Shown piece by piece: positions 1 through 11,160 of a stretch of DNA of 64,000 nucleotides. The translations under genes were made by a program, and so were the position numbers. The notes beneath the pieces are model-generated. The model was not told the origin of the DNA. It did not search any database and saw nothing but the letters and a program-made list of their open reading frames with translations. Numbering within the stretch: position 1 is the first letter of the stretch; each line of letters opens with the position of its first letter. Origin of the DNA: Amaurobius ferox (taxonomy: Eukaryota > Arthropoda > Arachnida > Araneae > Amaurobiidae); the NCBI GenBank assembly GCA_951213105.1, contig OX578152.1, positions 72,052,680-72,116,679 of the forward strand, in the 5' to 3' direction.

Positions 1-189
1 GTTCTCCGTTTGCTAAAGTTTTCTAACTTATTATACATTAAGAGCGTCAACAATCAAGTTCGGTGAAACATAATGTATAACATAATTTCATGTTCTCCCA
101 GAGACCATGAGATTGAAAAAAAATTAAAATTGCAATATTTTAGTTTCTCTTCTATATGTATCGATATTATTTAAAAAAAATAAATTATA
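1..189 (+). repeat. Tandem 0.62-kb unit, copy 1 (left part)
   Basis: The first bases repeat at 2048-2079 joined to 4316-4500, and the start again at 4899-4940. Together they show a head-to-tail unit of about 0.62 kb once the later insertions are taken out. The copy is cut at position 189 by the Tc1 element and resumes at 1605. It includes the end of a non-LTR reverse-transcriptase remnant (the tgctaaag...ttattatacattaag stretch) followed by non-coding sequence. Confidence 0.7.
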
Positions 190-1604
190 CATTACGTGAC
201 GGTGAAACCGAGGCGCCAAAAAGGAGTGGGCAGAAAAATATGCAATTTGCAGGGTAGACGCAGCTCACCGAGTTATCTGAATGATGCGAAATGCGCAGCT
301 GTTCCGCGCATGTTGACTGACATATAAGGGAAGGAATCGGCGGTAGAGGTGCCGCTTTGTCAGCCAGGGAAATCATTTTGCATTTTATTTTGACTCAGAG
401 GAAACGTGTAGTAGTAGAGAATGACAGGCCGCCGCCAACTGAAGCTGTTGCTGCAGACAGACGATTTCACGAGGGATATGGTGATCGGAGTCAGAAGAAC
501 AGGTTGTTCCATACGTCAAATCTCAGCGGATAGCCACCTACACGCGTCCACGGTACACCGGCAGTGGCAAAGATGGTTGGAACAAGGAAATGGTGCATGT
601 TTGAGGGGTGCCGGTACGCCCAGAGTCACGTCAGCACGCGTGGACTGACGCATCCACCGATAAGCGCTTGCAGCCCCCAATCCATTTCCATCGCCCTTTT
701 TCAGCAGGTGCAGGACACCCTTGATCTCCACACATCGACCAGGACCATTATCCGTCGATTGTTCGCCGGAGACCTGCACTCATAGTGAAGCCATGCACTC
801 ATTAAGAAGACTGTTATTGACCCAACAGCACAGATGTCTCCATTTGCAATGGTGTCAGGATAGAGCCACGTGAACGGCGGAATGGCACAGTGTCGAGTTC
901 TCAGATGAGTCGCGCATCTGTGTTAGCAATGGCAATAGCCATTTACGAATCTGGCGCCGAAGTGGTAGCAGGTCCTATCCGGTTGCATCTGTGGAACGCC
1001 ACACCGCACGGCAACGCGGCACCATTTTTTGGGGCGTCATCGCCTAAGATAGCAGGTCACCTCTAGTCCGTATTGAGGGCACTCTGACGGCCCAACGATA
1101 CGTGGATGTCGTGCTGTGGCCGTTGATACCACCCATCGTTTACTGAAAGTCCAATGCCATTTGTCAGCAGGATAACGCCCGACCACACACGCGCGGCATC
1201 AGCCAAAATGCCCTGCAAGGTACACAAGTGCTTCCCTGGTCACCAGTCTCCCCTGATTTCTCACCAATTGAACACGTCTGGGACGTGACTGGAAGTCGCT
1301 TGCGTGCGATGGCACCGCCGCGATTAGAAGACGAACTCTGGCAAAGGCTTGACAGGGAATAGGCAGACATTCCTCCGGACACCATCCGCATGCTCATTGA
1401 CTCTTCCCGAGACGTATGGCTGTCTGTATCGCCGCCCGCGGTGGTCCTACAACTTACTGATCAGACAGTGTATCGCTCAGTGTATTGGTGTATCATGTTG
1501 CGATAAACATAACTTATTGTTCTTTGCTTTCTCTCTCCGTTTACCGAGTTTCATCACTTTCTGCCCACCTTTTCTTGGTGTCTCATTTTCACTGTCACGT
1601 AGTG
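190..1604 (+). mobile_element. Tc1/mariner transposon with terminal inverted repeats and TA duplication
   Basis: The ends are imperfect inverted repeats of at least 45 bp. The left one starts CATTACGTGACGGTGAAA. The complement of the right one reads CACTACGTGACAGTGAAA, and both continue into a GTGGGCAGAAA-type stretch. Each end is flanked by TA (188-189 and 1605-1606), the usual target duplication of the superfamily. Length (1415 bp) fits an almost full-size Tc1 element. It sits inside one copy of a 0.62-kb tandem repeat, so it is younger than that array. The transposase inside is broken. Confidence 0.9.
421..1500 (+). pseudogene. Tc1-type DDE transposase, frameshifted
   Basis: This is the remains of a cut-and-paste transposase. 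The first 75 codons (from the ATG at 421) form the N-terminal paired-like helix-turn-helix region (FTRDMVIGVRRTGCSIRQIS). The reading then moves to the next frame near 640-650, where the second DNA-binding half continues to about 783 (RTIIRRLFAGDL). The catalytic core follows in shifting frames. F-S-D-E-S-R at 898-915 holds the first Asp, QQDNARPH holds the second Asp (1171-1173), and SPDFSPIEHVWD holds the third acidic residue (Glu, 1270-1272). There are 32 residues between the last two catalytic residues, against 34 in a normal DD34E enzyme, so about two codons are lost. Several stops occur, for example near 1045 and 1142. No intact protein can be made. Confidence 0.88.
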
Positions 1605-2079
1605 TATATTAAATGGTTTCGTTAGATACCAGATGATTCTTAATTGCACTGAATGATATCCAGAAATCTGAGCAAATTTAATGCCGCAATTAATTGAATA
1701 AGGCTAAACATTGATTGCATGGCTATGAGGAATGGTGTGGACAATGGAGTTGTGGAGTATGAAAATGCACTGAGAAGAACTCCTAACAATTTCGCTGTTA
1801 GTTTAAAGCAATTGACCTTACTTCGCTATTTGTAAATACATACAATAGTAAAAAACTATGGGTGTTCTTACGTATATATATGAAGTGGGTTCCGTTTATT
1901 ATTATAGTGTCTTTTTTATTATTTGTAACTTATCTATCAGCAGTAATGCTTTTCCGGATGAGTAGAAGAGTTTCTAGATCAATTCATATTTTCAAGAAGG
2001 ATGATAAATGTCGTATTGACAATTACAGATCCATTTCTATTATTTCCCGGTTTGCTAAAATTTTCTAATTTATTATACA
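1605..2079 (+). repeat. Tandem 0.62-kb unit, copy 1 (right part)
   Basis: Sequence from about 1640 matches 4510-4900 with small differences (shared landmarks: aatgatatccagaaa, gtggagtatgaaaatgcactg, gggtgttcttacgtatat). It ends exactly where the Helitron is inserted. The last part carries the RT remnant. Confidence 0.75.
1945..2079 (+). pseudogene. Non-LTR retrotransposon reverse transcriptase fragment
   Basis: The readable stretch RRVSRSIHIFKKDDKCRIDN followed by YRSISIISRFAKIF matches the start of a non-LTR (jockey/CR1-type) RT. There, a V-x-P-I-F-K-K-G-D...NYRPISLL...KIFE motif opens the fingers domain. Only about 45 codons remain and the Helitron cuts the frame at 2079. A homologous fragment lies at 4770-4983. 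The clade cannot be settled from such a short piece. Confidence 0.65.
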
Positions 2080-4315
2080 CTAGCAGCATACCCGTTCTTC
2101 GTACGGAGTATATAATATAAAGAAAATTTAAATCCACAATCATGTGCAAATTCCTATAGTATACTAAATGGCATTTTTAATCAAAATATTCTGTAAAAAT
2201 ATTAGATTTAATTCTCCTAAAAAGAAGTTTAAAAATATATGTTCTCACTATGCAAAATTCTTTTCACGGGCAGATCTGAAAAATAAAACATCCTGTTCCT
2301 TTTTGTAAGCATATTTGCAAAAAATATGAAATTGAATTTATATATACAAAATAAAAGCGTTAAAATTGTATGGGACCCGTATGAATTATAAACCCGTAAT
2401 CTTTAAACCTGTAGGCCGTAATTGATTCTAATATATAAAAAATGAAACCGATAAAATTATATGGGAATATATGTACACGTACTACTTATATTGTCGTAGA
2501 TTAGAAAATATGCCAGTGTGTTAGTAGAAGATTGCCCGTATTACAATATGAGTCTCAAAAATCTTTCCCAAAATAAAACAGACGATGAAATAAATTGAAA
2601 ATATAAATAATCCCAGTAATCTTTTTACCAGAATGCCGTAATTGATTTCAATATATGTCAATATATATCAAAATATATGCCAATATATCTGTACTACTTA
2701 TATTCTCGTAGATTAGGAGATACACCAGTGCATTTGTAGAATATTACTCGTATCAATAATTTCTGAACCAATAATCCCTGAATCAATAATCCCTGAAAAT
2801 ACCAATAACCCGAAGACCGTAATTGATATTATCCAGTCAAAAATACAATGCCAATGGAATTTTTCTTATATACATATCTTTAATATTCAAATCGGAAATG
2901 ATTTAATAAAAATCTTATGCAGCAAAAACACATTGGATTTAAATCCGTTCTAAGCGACATGATATCATTTGCTTCAAATAAATTGGTGAAAAAATATCGT
3001 CTGAATAATAAATAATCTCCACAGAAGGTTTGGCGACATTTTCGTCAATTTAGCACCATTTTAGAAAATCGCCAAATTTATCGTCAAGTGGAACTGTAGC
3101 ACTGAATGTCCAACTTGGCGACAAATTAAGGAAGCACCATCACAATAATATCCCCTAAAAAACACAAGTAATTTCGTTTATTAAGCGCAATTTTATCAAT
3201 TTCATGATATTTTTATGTATTTACAAACATTTTCATCAAGTTGTGATATTTTAAAAATTCGCTAAATGTGTTACTAAGTAGGACGGATGAACTGACATAA
3301 AAAATGCTACCAAAACATCATTTCAGTATTCTCTTCAACACAAAAAACAAATCAAATTTCATCGATTTGAAATGTTTTTATCAATTTAGTGATATTTCCG
3401 TCAATTTGGGAACGTTTAAGGAAAGTTGCTAAGTTAGCTATATCCCACGAAATTCGTAGCTTTGAATTTGCAGATTTGGAGAATAAAACATCCTGATTCC
3501 GTTTGAATATACTAAATGAAAGCACTAAAATTGTATTAGAAGATGTACCTGTTCTACTCATTTTCTGTTTCAACAATCGGCTAAATGAGTTTATTGGCTG
3601 AACACAATATATGAGTTTATTAGCTAAACACAATATATAAGCTTGAAAATGCTTTGCCAAAATAAATGAAAGTGATGTACGCAGTCTGCAATTAATATAT
3701 TTAAAAGAAAGATCTATATGTTCATTTATAAAATATATTATATATACATTTATTTATTGTTCAAGTCAAAAAAATAATAATAATAATCAAGAAACAAATT
3801 AAATTTAATTGCGTTGCTGAGCAACATGATATAAGATAGAATTTTCCTCATAAAATGATATTAATTAAACAACCATTTTGACTTCTTAATACTTTTTATT
3901 GTTGAGTAAAAGTTTGTGAAAAATAAACCATGCTGATAAATTTTCCATTTAAATTTATGTTTCAAACATTCATGCTTTCAAACAGTTCATGTTTCTAGAT
4001 AGTGACTAATTTGTGCAAAAATCTCTCACCAAACTCAGTGATAATGTTTTAATTCACTTTCACGTTTTAAACAAATGATTTCCAACCTTTTCGTTTGGAG
4101 AAATCGGGGAGTTAGAGAGTAGAACTCCTAGGAAAATGTTTCGTTTTTCTGGGCTAATATCTCGACAACCCCTGGTCTTAGAAACTCGAAACTTGTACAA
4201 ATTTTTCGGGGTCTATTTCAAGGCTACCCACAAAATTTCATTAAATTCGATTCAGCCGTTCTCTCATGACGATGAGAGAAACAGACAGGCAGATTTTTAA
4301 TTTTATTTGTATAGA
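2080..4315 (-). mobile_element. Non-autonomous Helitron
   Basis: Read on the minus strand, the element begins TCTATACAAATAAAATT (4315 downward). It ends with a short GC-rich hairpin (CCGT...ACGGG, imperfect) and then GCTGCTAG, giving the Helitron signature 5'-TC...hairpin...CTAG-3'. It is inserted between A and T. Removing it rejoins tattataca and ttaagagcg, the exact sequence of the uninterrupted sites at 29-45 and 4918-4935. No Rep/helicase coding sequence is visible in 2.2 kb. The interior has local duplications: a ctacttatatt.tcgtagatta block at about 2480-2540 recurs at 2692-2750. Near 3010-3450 there are ggcgaca-rich stretches resembling repeat R1. The 5' part (4080-4310) also matches 62150-62450. 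Confidence 0.85.
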
Positions 4316-4985
4316 TTAAGAGCGTCTGCAATCAAGATCGGTTTAACATAACAAATAACATAATTTCATGTTCTCCGAAAGAGCATAAGATTGAAAAAAA
4401 AAATTAAAATTTAAATCTTTTAATTTAACTTCTATATCTTACGGTAATATTTTGGAATAATATTTTATATATAAAAGTATTTCGGTAAATGTCATGTTTT
4501 CTTTAACGTAAGCGAATGATATCCAGAAAGCTGAGCTAATTAAGGCTGCAGTTGATTGCTTATGCTATGACGGTGTCAACAATGGATTTGTGGAGTATGA
4601 AAATGCACTGTCAAGGACTTTTTACAATTTCGCTGTTAATGTAAGGTAAATTACCGCTACTTTGCTATTATGTAAATACTTTTATAGTAAAAAAACTGTG
4701 GGTGTTCTTACGTATATTTCTAAAGCGGGTTTCACTTATTTTGTGTATCCCGTTCTAATTATTTGTAACTTATCTATCAGCCGCATTGCTTTTCGGATGT
4801 GTGGAAGAGTTTCTAGATTTAATCATATTTTCAAGAAGGATGATAATGGTCGGATTGAAAATTATAGGCCCATTTGTATTAACAGGCCCATTGTAAGTAT
4901 GCTAAAGTTTTCTAATTTATTATACATTAAGAGCGTCCATAATCAAGTTAGGTCTTTTGTGTCTATTAATCAGCATTTTTTATAG
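4316..4985 (+). repeat. Tandem 0.62-kb unit, copy 2 and start of copy 3
   Basis: The array continues directly after the Helitron. Sequence at 4316-4500 matches 38-185, 4510-4900 matches 1640-2050, and 4899-4940 starts the next copy. That copy reads on into unduplicated RT sequence (aggtcttttgtgtctattaatcag). Confidence 0.7.
4770..4983 (+). pseudogene. Non-LTR reverse transcriptase fragment, second copy
   Basis: This reads GRVSRFNHIFKKDDNGRIEN then YRPI, NLLYIKSVHNQVRSFVSINQ and ends at a TAG at 4983. It is the same RT region as 1945-2079 but reaches further, into the part that in active jockey/CR1-type RTs reads ...QVRSFVS.NQHGF. About 70 codons survive. Near CINRPIVSML the alignment is disturbed, so an internal indel is likely. 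It lies next to the Tc1 relic at 5247 and has no promoter or endonuclease domain near it. Confidence 0.65.
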
Positions 4986-5246
4986 GTGGTAGGCCTACTA
5001 TCACTCACCTGAAATTCGTATGCACACTGCTCACAACTGAAATCGCAATACCATGAAGTTGTAGGTGTAGCTTTATGTGAAACAGGCAGTGGAAACAGCA
5101 AGGCAAGATATACAAATGATCACAGTTTCGTTACGCATAGTGACGTAACACCTTGCCGAGCTGCATAAAAGCGTCAGATATAAGAGGAGAGATATCAGAG
5201 CTAAATTGTTTTGTCTTTAGTATCAGGTTATAAAAATCATCACAGT

Positions 5247-6305
5247 ATGCCAAGAGTACGTCGACATACCGCATACGTTCATTTGTCGTCAACGGAACTT
5301 CAACAAATTATTGTTTTACGAGAGGGTGGACTGAGATTTCGAAGGATCACTGAACTATGGGGTAGTGATGTGAGCATAGTTCAACGGTGTGTGTTACTGT
5401 TTGTGAGAGACATCGAAACGGCACGAAGATCAAGTAGTGGAGCTTCCAAGTGTACAACACGGCGTGAAGATCGTATGCTTTTTAGAAGCGTTGCGCGGTA
5501 GCCGTTTACTACAGCAACCGTGTTACAATGGCTTTTCCCCCACACTACAGATAGCGTGGTTTCGACGCAAACAATTCGAAGCCGTTTGCAAGAAGCAGCA
5601 CTGCGTAGTAGACGATATTTTCGACAATGTCTTCACCAGTTATGTCGCCTCCAGTTGCGTCAAATGAGACGCAATTGGTCGACAGAATTGCGAAACTCTT
5701 TTCACAGATGAATCACGATTTTGTTTTGTCATGCCAGCTGTTCTCACACAGATGTCGAACCTGATGGTCATACTTCCGTATGTCGGTACCTTCAACAACG
5801 CTACCAGGAAGATTTTCTGATCAGTCACCACACAGCCCTCCCTAAATTGTTCCATGGTTTGGGGTGGTATAACATGTGGTGGTTGAACACCACTGGTCCA
5901 CGTTTCTGGCAGTCTCACGGCACAACGGTAGGTCTCTGACATTGTGAGATCTGTGATACTGTCACATCTGTCAACCAGGACTTGACAACTTTTTCCGCAG
6001 GACAATGCCAGGCCACATTTTGCACGGGTAACTCTGACTAATAAGATTTTGATATCCTGCCTTGGCCAGAATATTCATCGTATTTGTAGCCAATTGGGCA
6101 TATCTGGAACATCATGGGTCGCTGATTAAGAGAACTCTCAATTCCAGCAAACCATGTTCAGTTGTAAGCCCACTTGCATGCTGTGTGGAATGTCATCCCT
6201 CAGCATACCATTAACCATCTCATTGACGGGATGCCTCGGCGTATTTAATCCTGCATAGCCCCTCGCGTTGGGCCTACTCCATATTGATGTAATGTCAATA
6301 AAGTT
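5247..6305 (+). pseudogene. Second Tc1-type transposase relic
   Basis: A degenerate transposase starts at the ATG at 5247 (MPRVRRHTAYVHLSSTELQQ, then an RRITELWG helix-turn-helix region). It breaks near 5500. The catalytic core is still recognisable: TDESRFC around 5704-5724 with the first Asp at 5707-5709, and QDNARPH from 5998 with the second Asp at 6001-6003. E-H-H around 6107 is the likely remnant of the Glu motif, with the usual SPDLSPI preceding residues missing. Many stops and shifts separate these blocks. It is a different family from the element at 190-1604 because its N-terminus differs. I could not identify terminal inverted repeats, so element ends are not given. Confidence 0.8.
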
Positions 6306-6480
6306 ACATGCTTTCTTTCATTTTCCAGGTATGATTTTTTGATCTCTTGCACATTTCCATGTTGCAATTATATTTTCTAAATTTAATAAGGATACATCAA
6401 TTTCTTTGTTGTGTTGCGATTTCAGTTGTGAGCAGTGTTGAAGGAATAAGGGATAACCAAATGCTTTGCATTTAATGGTT

Positions 6481-6500
6481 GGGGAGGATTGCGACTCCCC
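6481..6500 (-). other. Conserved octaloop hairpin in Naiad 3' region (copy a)
   Basis: On the sense (minus) strand the stem GGGGAG/CTCCCC encloses the loop TCGCAATC. The same loop with different paired stems occurs at six other Naiad ends in this window. A conserved AAAGC-A-GCTTT dyad and a GTGAGCGTT hairpin precede it. Confidence 0.8.
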
Positions 6501-6668
6501 CTCCCGTTTAAAGCTGCTTTTCCAGCCTAGGCAAACGCTCACTGTACCAATACAAAGCAAAGGCTGGCCCCCATTGCGTGCTATTACGAAGGCATCCGGA
6601 TACGGAAGAGCAAGACCAACCAAACAGAAGGACACTGGACCAAAAGTGAAACCTGCCCAACTCGCTAT

Positions 6669-6696
6669 CTTATATATGTTTATCTTACGCATGCGT
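6669..6696 (-). promoter_or_regulatory. Possible pseudo-LTR promoter (ACGCATGCGT plus TATA)
   Basis: Sense strand shows ACGCATGCGT (6687-6696), resembling an NRF-1/alpha-Pal site, and TATATAAG about 10 bp downstream (6669-6678), just after the RT stop codon. The same order recurs at 18084-18114 and 36806-36844 in diverged copies. Promoter activity is an inference. Confidence 0.45.
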
Positions 6697-6722
6697 GCAA
6701 TCCTAGCAGGTACGCATAAACT

Positions 6723-8650
6723 TTATTTACTTGTAGATTGATGAAGTAAACTGTCAAAATCTACATGATCCTTGAAAATCGATCTATAACAATCCTTTAA
6801 GAAATATAAAGGATAATGTTTATATAAAGCCTCAGTTATGATTTTAATGTTGCTATTATTGCAATCTCTTTTAAACGGGTTGTAAATTTGGTTTCTCTTG
6901 AAGTGTCCGAGTATGATATTTCTGAAATTATTTTTGGTAAGATTTGTTTTCCAATCGATGAGATGATTGATCTTAATTCTATATAATTCTCTTTTGTCAT
7001 ATAACGTTGTATAATGACTACATAATCCATGTTTTTTTATTGAGATGTCCAGAAAATTTACTGCTTCATTTTCTTCTTTACAGTTTTCTATTAATTCTAA
7101 TTCCGGTGGGTAGAAAGAGAAATCGAAATTGGTGGTGTCTTCATAACATCCCAATAGCACATCGTCAACAAACCGGAAATATGGTATCTCTGACAAAATA
7201 TGGGTTCCTTTTTCATATGCTGAGAGGTATATATCAGCCAAGATTGATGAGCAGGCTCCTCCCATTGGAATTCCCTTTATTTGTCGGTAATAATTTTTTC
7301 TGTTATGTAGAATATTTTCCTTTAATACTAGTTTAATAAGGTCAAGGTATCTTCGATATGTAATAAAATCTTTCAAGTTAAATTCTTCATGTAATTTTTC
7401 CAAGATTGAGTATAAATTTGATAAATCAATGTTGTTAAAAAGGTCGCGGAAATCAAAGCTTTTAAAACATATATTTTAATTACAATGTTTTAAACGATCG
7501 ATAACTTCTATTCCATTCTTGATTACGACATGATTTTGTTTTTTGATGTTTTCCATCACAAACTTGAGGATGTTCAATAGTCGTTTATTAGCTATTGTCA
7601 GATATGATCCACAGCCAACGGTAACAGTGCGGAATTTTACAGGCACTTTATGCATCTTTGGAATGAGGATTAAATATGGAAATTTAACAGATTTTATTTC
7701 ATTACCGATTCGTTTGTACATAGCTTTATTCTTTTTAGATACAAAATTTCCTTTATTGTGTACTGGGGTGTATATAGTACTGTCTTGGTAGCAGTGGAGA
7801 AGTGTATCCATGTAACACTTTTTGCATGTAAATGCAAAATGTGATACCATCTTGTCAGTATAAGTTATAACAAAATTTTCTTTTAGTGTTTGTATAGCTG
7901 CAAGTACTGAATGATTCCTTATTTTGTTACCATGTTTGATGTAATAAAACTGAAATTCTTTTGAAAAATTATATTTCCATTCTTGAAAGGCTTGGATTGG
8001 TAAACTGTGTTTTACTGTTATTTTATAGATGAATTCTTTAAGATCTTGATTGAAATTTTCGACTACTTGGTTATATTCTTGTGATCTGTATTTAGTTCCG
8101 AGTTTGAAAATATTTTTTAGAGTTTCATCTGAGATAATATCCAGATCACCTGTAATGATGTGATTATGATAAGGATCTTTATGTATGCTATCAAAGCTTT
8201 TGCATTCTGTAGTTTTAGTATCCAATTCTTTACAGATATTGTTGTAGTTGAAGAATCTCCTACCGTTTGTGCGTACAAAGCGGTAAGTCATTTTTACCTT
8301 AAGTAGGAATAAACCTTAATTTTTACCTTAAGTAGGAATAGGTAAGAAAGTTTTAATATATTGTAGAGTATCGAATTAAAGAGAATTGCATCAAATTTTT
8401 TATTTCTGCATGTGGTTATAAAATATTCCATACTTTGCTTGTTCTGTATTTTGGGTTTTAATGCAATTTGAAATTTTCTGGCCCTTAATTTAATTAAGTC
8501 AAGCATAATGGCTATATTTTTATGTGTTTCTTCTATTTGAAAGTTAATAGGTTCTTCCAATGTATATTGCTGTATGAAAGCCCATATTCGAGGTAAATAT
8601 TTGATTTTTATACCGTAAATGATATCCTTAATCCAGCTGTACTTGATTCT
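6723..8650 (-). pseudogene. Reverse transcriptase of a Naiad-like Penelope element, frameshifted
   Basis: Three pieces make up the RT. Piece one (8294-8650) is the linker region before the RT, with EETHKNIAIMLDLIKLRARK. Piece two (7476-8291) has the ECKS pair, where homologues carry the CxC motif and here the second Cys reads Ser. It also carries HNHIITGDLDII, LGTKYR, the Cys pair FTCKKCYMDTL and the PKMHKVPVKFRTV block. Piece three (6723-7403) is the palm: YRQIKGIPMGGACSSILADI, then the catalytic FVDDVL, then FLDISIKKHG. Between pieces one and two a ~30-bp direct duplication (about 8297-8342) disturbs the frame. Around 7404-7480 the frame shifts again. The protein would copy element RNA at a nicked target. 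It cannot be made intact from this copy. The GIY-YIG domain is absent. Confidence 0.82.
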
Positions 8651-8660
8651 GTCTTTGGAT

Positions 8661-9035
8661 TTGGACTCCTATTATAGACTTTCTATAGAAACTTCTAGAA
8701 ATCTCTCAAATCTCGTTGAATATTCGTCTCGTTGAATATTCGAGGTGTTTCTCAAACCTTCGAAAAGTTGCAAAATATCACCAATTCTGGCAACATCTCC
8801 TCTGAATTTAAGTATATTGCAACCCTAGATTCAAGTCATAGGAAAGGTTGCTGGAAGGGTGTTTTCTCCGCCTGGTTCTCAAAAGACACTGCACTGAAGA
8901 GGTCACGTTCGTAACAATATTCACATTTTACATTTTCGTAACAATATTCAGCGATGTTAATCAACTAAATAAGATTAAGGATGCAACGTTTAGACTGAAG
9001 GTATTTTATTAAAACTTCTTATAAGACGTACAAAG
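8661..9035. other. Intergenic, no gene seen
   Basis: Between the two Penelope-type elements. It holds a small local duplication (ctcgttgaatattcg at about 8712-8740) and otherwise unrecognised AT-rich sequence. Confidence 0.6.
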
Positions 9036-9045
9036 TGTTGCAAAT

Positions 9046-9087
9046 GCCAGAGCGCTTTCGAGTGTTAATATGTTCTCCATCAGTGGC
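9046..9087 (-). ncRNA. Hammerhead ribozyme-like motif in Penelope terminus
   Basis: On the minus strand: stem I GCCA, then CTGATGG (consensus CTGATGA, last base changed), stem II GAG...CTC, GAAA, a minimal AGCGCT stem III, cleavage base C, and closing TGGC. This matches the minimal type I hammerheads described in Penelope-like elements. The A-to-G change at the end of the core probably weakens it. Confidence 0.55.
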
Positions 9088-9175
9088 TACATGGAAAGTA
9101 CCACTTCATCAGTGGCTACATGGAAAGTACCACTTCATCAGTGGCTACATGGAAAGTGGCTACATGGATCTTTCA
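9076..9175. repeat. Short tandem repeat (29 bp, about 3 copies)
   Basis: The block catcagtggctacatggaaa recurs three times at 29-bp spacing. It begins inside the hammerhead motif, so the core CTGATG and stem I half are multiplied on the minus strand. Confidence 0.8.
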
Positions 9176-9368
9176 TATATAGACGAGTGACATAGCAAAT
9201 TTGCCTAAATAATTAAAAAATTATTAAGTGAACAGATTATTATCCAAGAAATATACACAGAAAATATAAATATATTTTAAACGGATTCAAAATGTAAGTA
9301 TATCACCAGAAAAGTACAATTGTAAAATATTATTTTATTACAGGAAAAATGCAAATTTGAAAGGACAG

Positions 9369-11160
9369 TCAAGCCCGATCTTTTTGAGAATGGCGTCCAA
9401 GATAACTATGAAGAGACTTGAATTGCATAGAGTGGAGAATGAGTCGCAAAGCATAACTTAAAATTTGAACGGGATCAAAATTACAAATCGACGCACGGTA
9501 GATAAAAATAAAAAGGGATTCATAAAGGAGAATATTACGTGGGCTAGTACAACGCATCGAAAGGAAAGTTTTGTCAAAAACGGGCAGGAAATTATCACTA
9601 ACTACATATTGAGCACAACCCGTAGAAAGTTTTCCACCTTTGACATCACGAGCGCGCTCTGCTAAACGGATGCCAACATTGCGTTGGTACTGCCAATATA
9701 AAATTTATAGTCTCCATCGGCAGACAACAGGGGAACCACATACACCCCAGCATAGCTTTTAAAGTTATTAATATCCCCACGTTTATCAGAACGAATACGG
9801 TTAAATTAAGTGGTAATATTAGAATGAGCAGGCTTGACACCAAATTCAGGATAGAATTGAATAAAGGGACGGAAGATCTTGGGATGGTAAGGAAAACTAG
9901 ATTTATAAGCTAAACGATCTTTTAAAGCAACAAGTTTAGTATCAATTTGAATAAATTTATGGCGAACATGGGCGAAAATGTTATGTATTAACTCAAAAGA
10001 ATAAGCAGTCTCATGGCCAAGATTAAAAATAGAATTAATTTCGTCAGTCAAAGCAGGGATAGAAGAACAAGCATTAAATGCGCGATTAAAATAAGCGTTA
10101 AAAGAGGCTTTTTTAGAGGGAATAGGATGATAAAAATTATACAGTAGGGGATACAGTAGTTAGTAAAATATGGTTTACGGAAAGCAGATGTGTGAAAACC
10201 AATAGCGTAACGTGTAATCAGAACATCAAGGAAAGGCAAAGAATAATTGGATTCATGCTCAACAATAAAAGTAATCGAAGGGTAAAAATCATTAACCTTA
10301 GCCAACAGATAAAAGAAATCATTTAAATCACTATCCCAAATAATAAAAACACCATCCACGTAACGGCACCAAAGAATGGGTTGGATCTTTAATAAAGGCA
10401 AAACCTCATTTTCGAGCTCCTGCAAATCCGCCTCAGCCAGAATACTAGAAAATGGGCTACCCATAGGGGCGCCAGAAGTTTGCAAATAAATAGCATCGCG
10501 GAAGCCAAAGTAATTTGTCCTCCGCAACAATATTCAAAGCAGAAATGATTGCGACGATAGTAGGGTTTTTTAAAATTGTTATTTTGAAGTTTTTTGGCAA
10601 TAAATTTAATAGCAATGTCAATGGCAATACTAGGAAATAAAGAAACTACATCAAAACTATGAAGTGTACATTTAGGATTGAATTTAGTTTTAAATAGTAT
10701 ATTAATGAAATTTTCAGTAGAACTAATAGAACAATTGTGATTATTAAAAAATGGTTTTAAGAAATAGGCGAGGGATTTCTCTAAAAAATAAATAGGTCCA
10801 CTACATTTGGAAACAATTGGACGCATAGGAAAATTTAATTTATGAAGTTTAATTTGGCCAACGATTTAGGAAGTTGATGTGAAGAACGGAAAACGGCAGA
10901 TTTTACATTGGAGGAAGATCATTACATTTTTCAAGTTTTGCAATCCTAGTATTAATCACCGTAATCGGGAATTTTTGGACCTGTTTGCATTCCATCTCGC
11001 CAATACACTTCTGCATTGAATTAACATAATCAGTTTTATTTGTAAGAACACGTTGCTGAGTTTTGTCAGCAGATAAAATAACAAGGTCGGGATTAGATTT
11101 AAGTTTCCTAATTTCCGCGAGTTCAGTATTCAAAACAATATCAGAATCAGAAAGTCTATT
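9369..11160 (-). pseudogene. Penelope RT plus GIY-YIG endonuclease, degenerate
   Basis: The N-terminal part reads NPDLVILSADK (11133-10903). The RT starts MRPIVSKCSGPIYFLEKSLA (10826) and includes LHSFDVVSLFPSI, with the first catalytic Asp. The central motif is SGAPMGSPFSSILAEADLQE. The usual YVDD box reads RYVDGVFIIW, so the second Asp of the pair is lost. LPFLDVLITR and RKPYFTNY follow. The endonuclease is recognisable in shifted frames as GVYVVPL then KFYIGSTNAML near 9740-9670. The tail PRNILLYESLFIFIYRASIC at 9557-9480 is typical of Penelope proteins. The full protein would prime cDNA at sites nicked by the GIY-YIG domain. Multiple frameshifts and the DD-to-DG change make it dead. Confidence 0.87.

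Larger units (their letters stand above)
6466..8660 (-). mobile_element. Naiad-like Penelope element 1, 5'-truncated
   Basis: Minus-strand retroelement with its RT at 6723-8560 and a structured 3' end at 6466-6720. It is homologous along its length to the element at 36553-39191. The N-terminal GIY-YIG domain present there is missing here: homology stops near 8660. Unlike the other copies it is not bracketed by (TA)n. The 3' end holds the octaloop hairpin (6481-6500) and the ACGCATGCGT/TATA pair. Confidence 0.8.

Noticed and set aside
3352..3660. 102-codon open frame on the minus strand as a gene
   Set aside because: Lies inside the non-autonomous Helitron and shows no motif of Rep, helicase or any other family.
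5640..6005. 121-codon minus-strand frame
   Set aside because: It is antisense to the Tc1-type transposase core, whose motifs (TDESRFC, QDNARPH) are on the plus strand.
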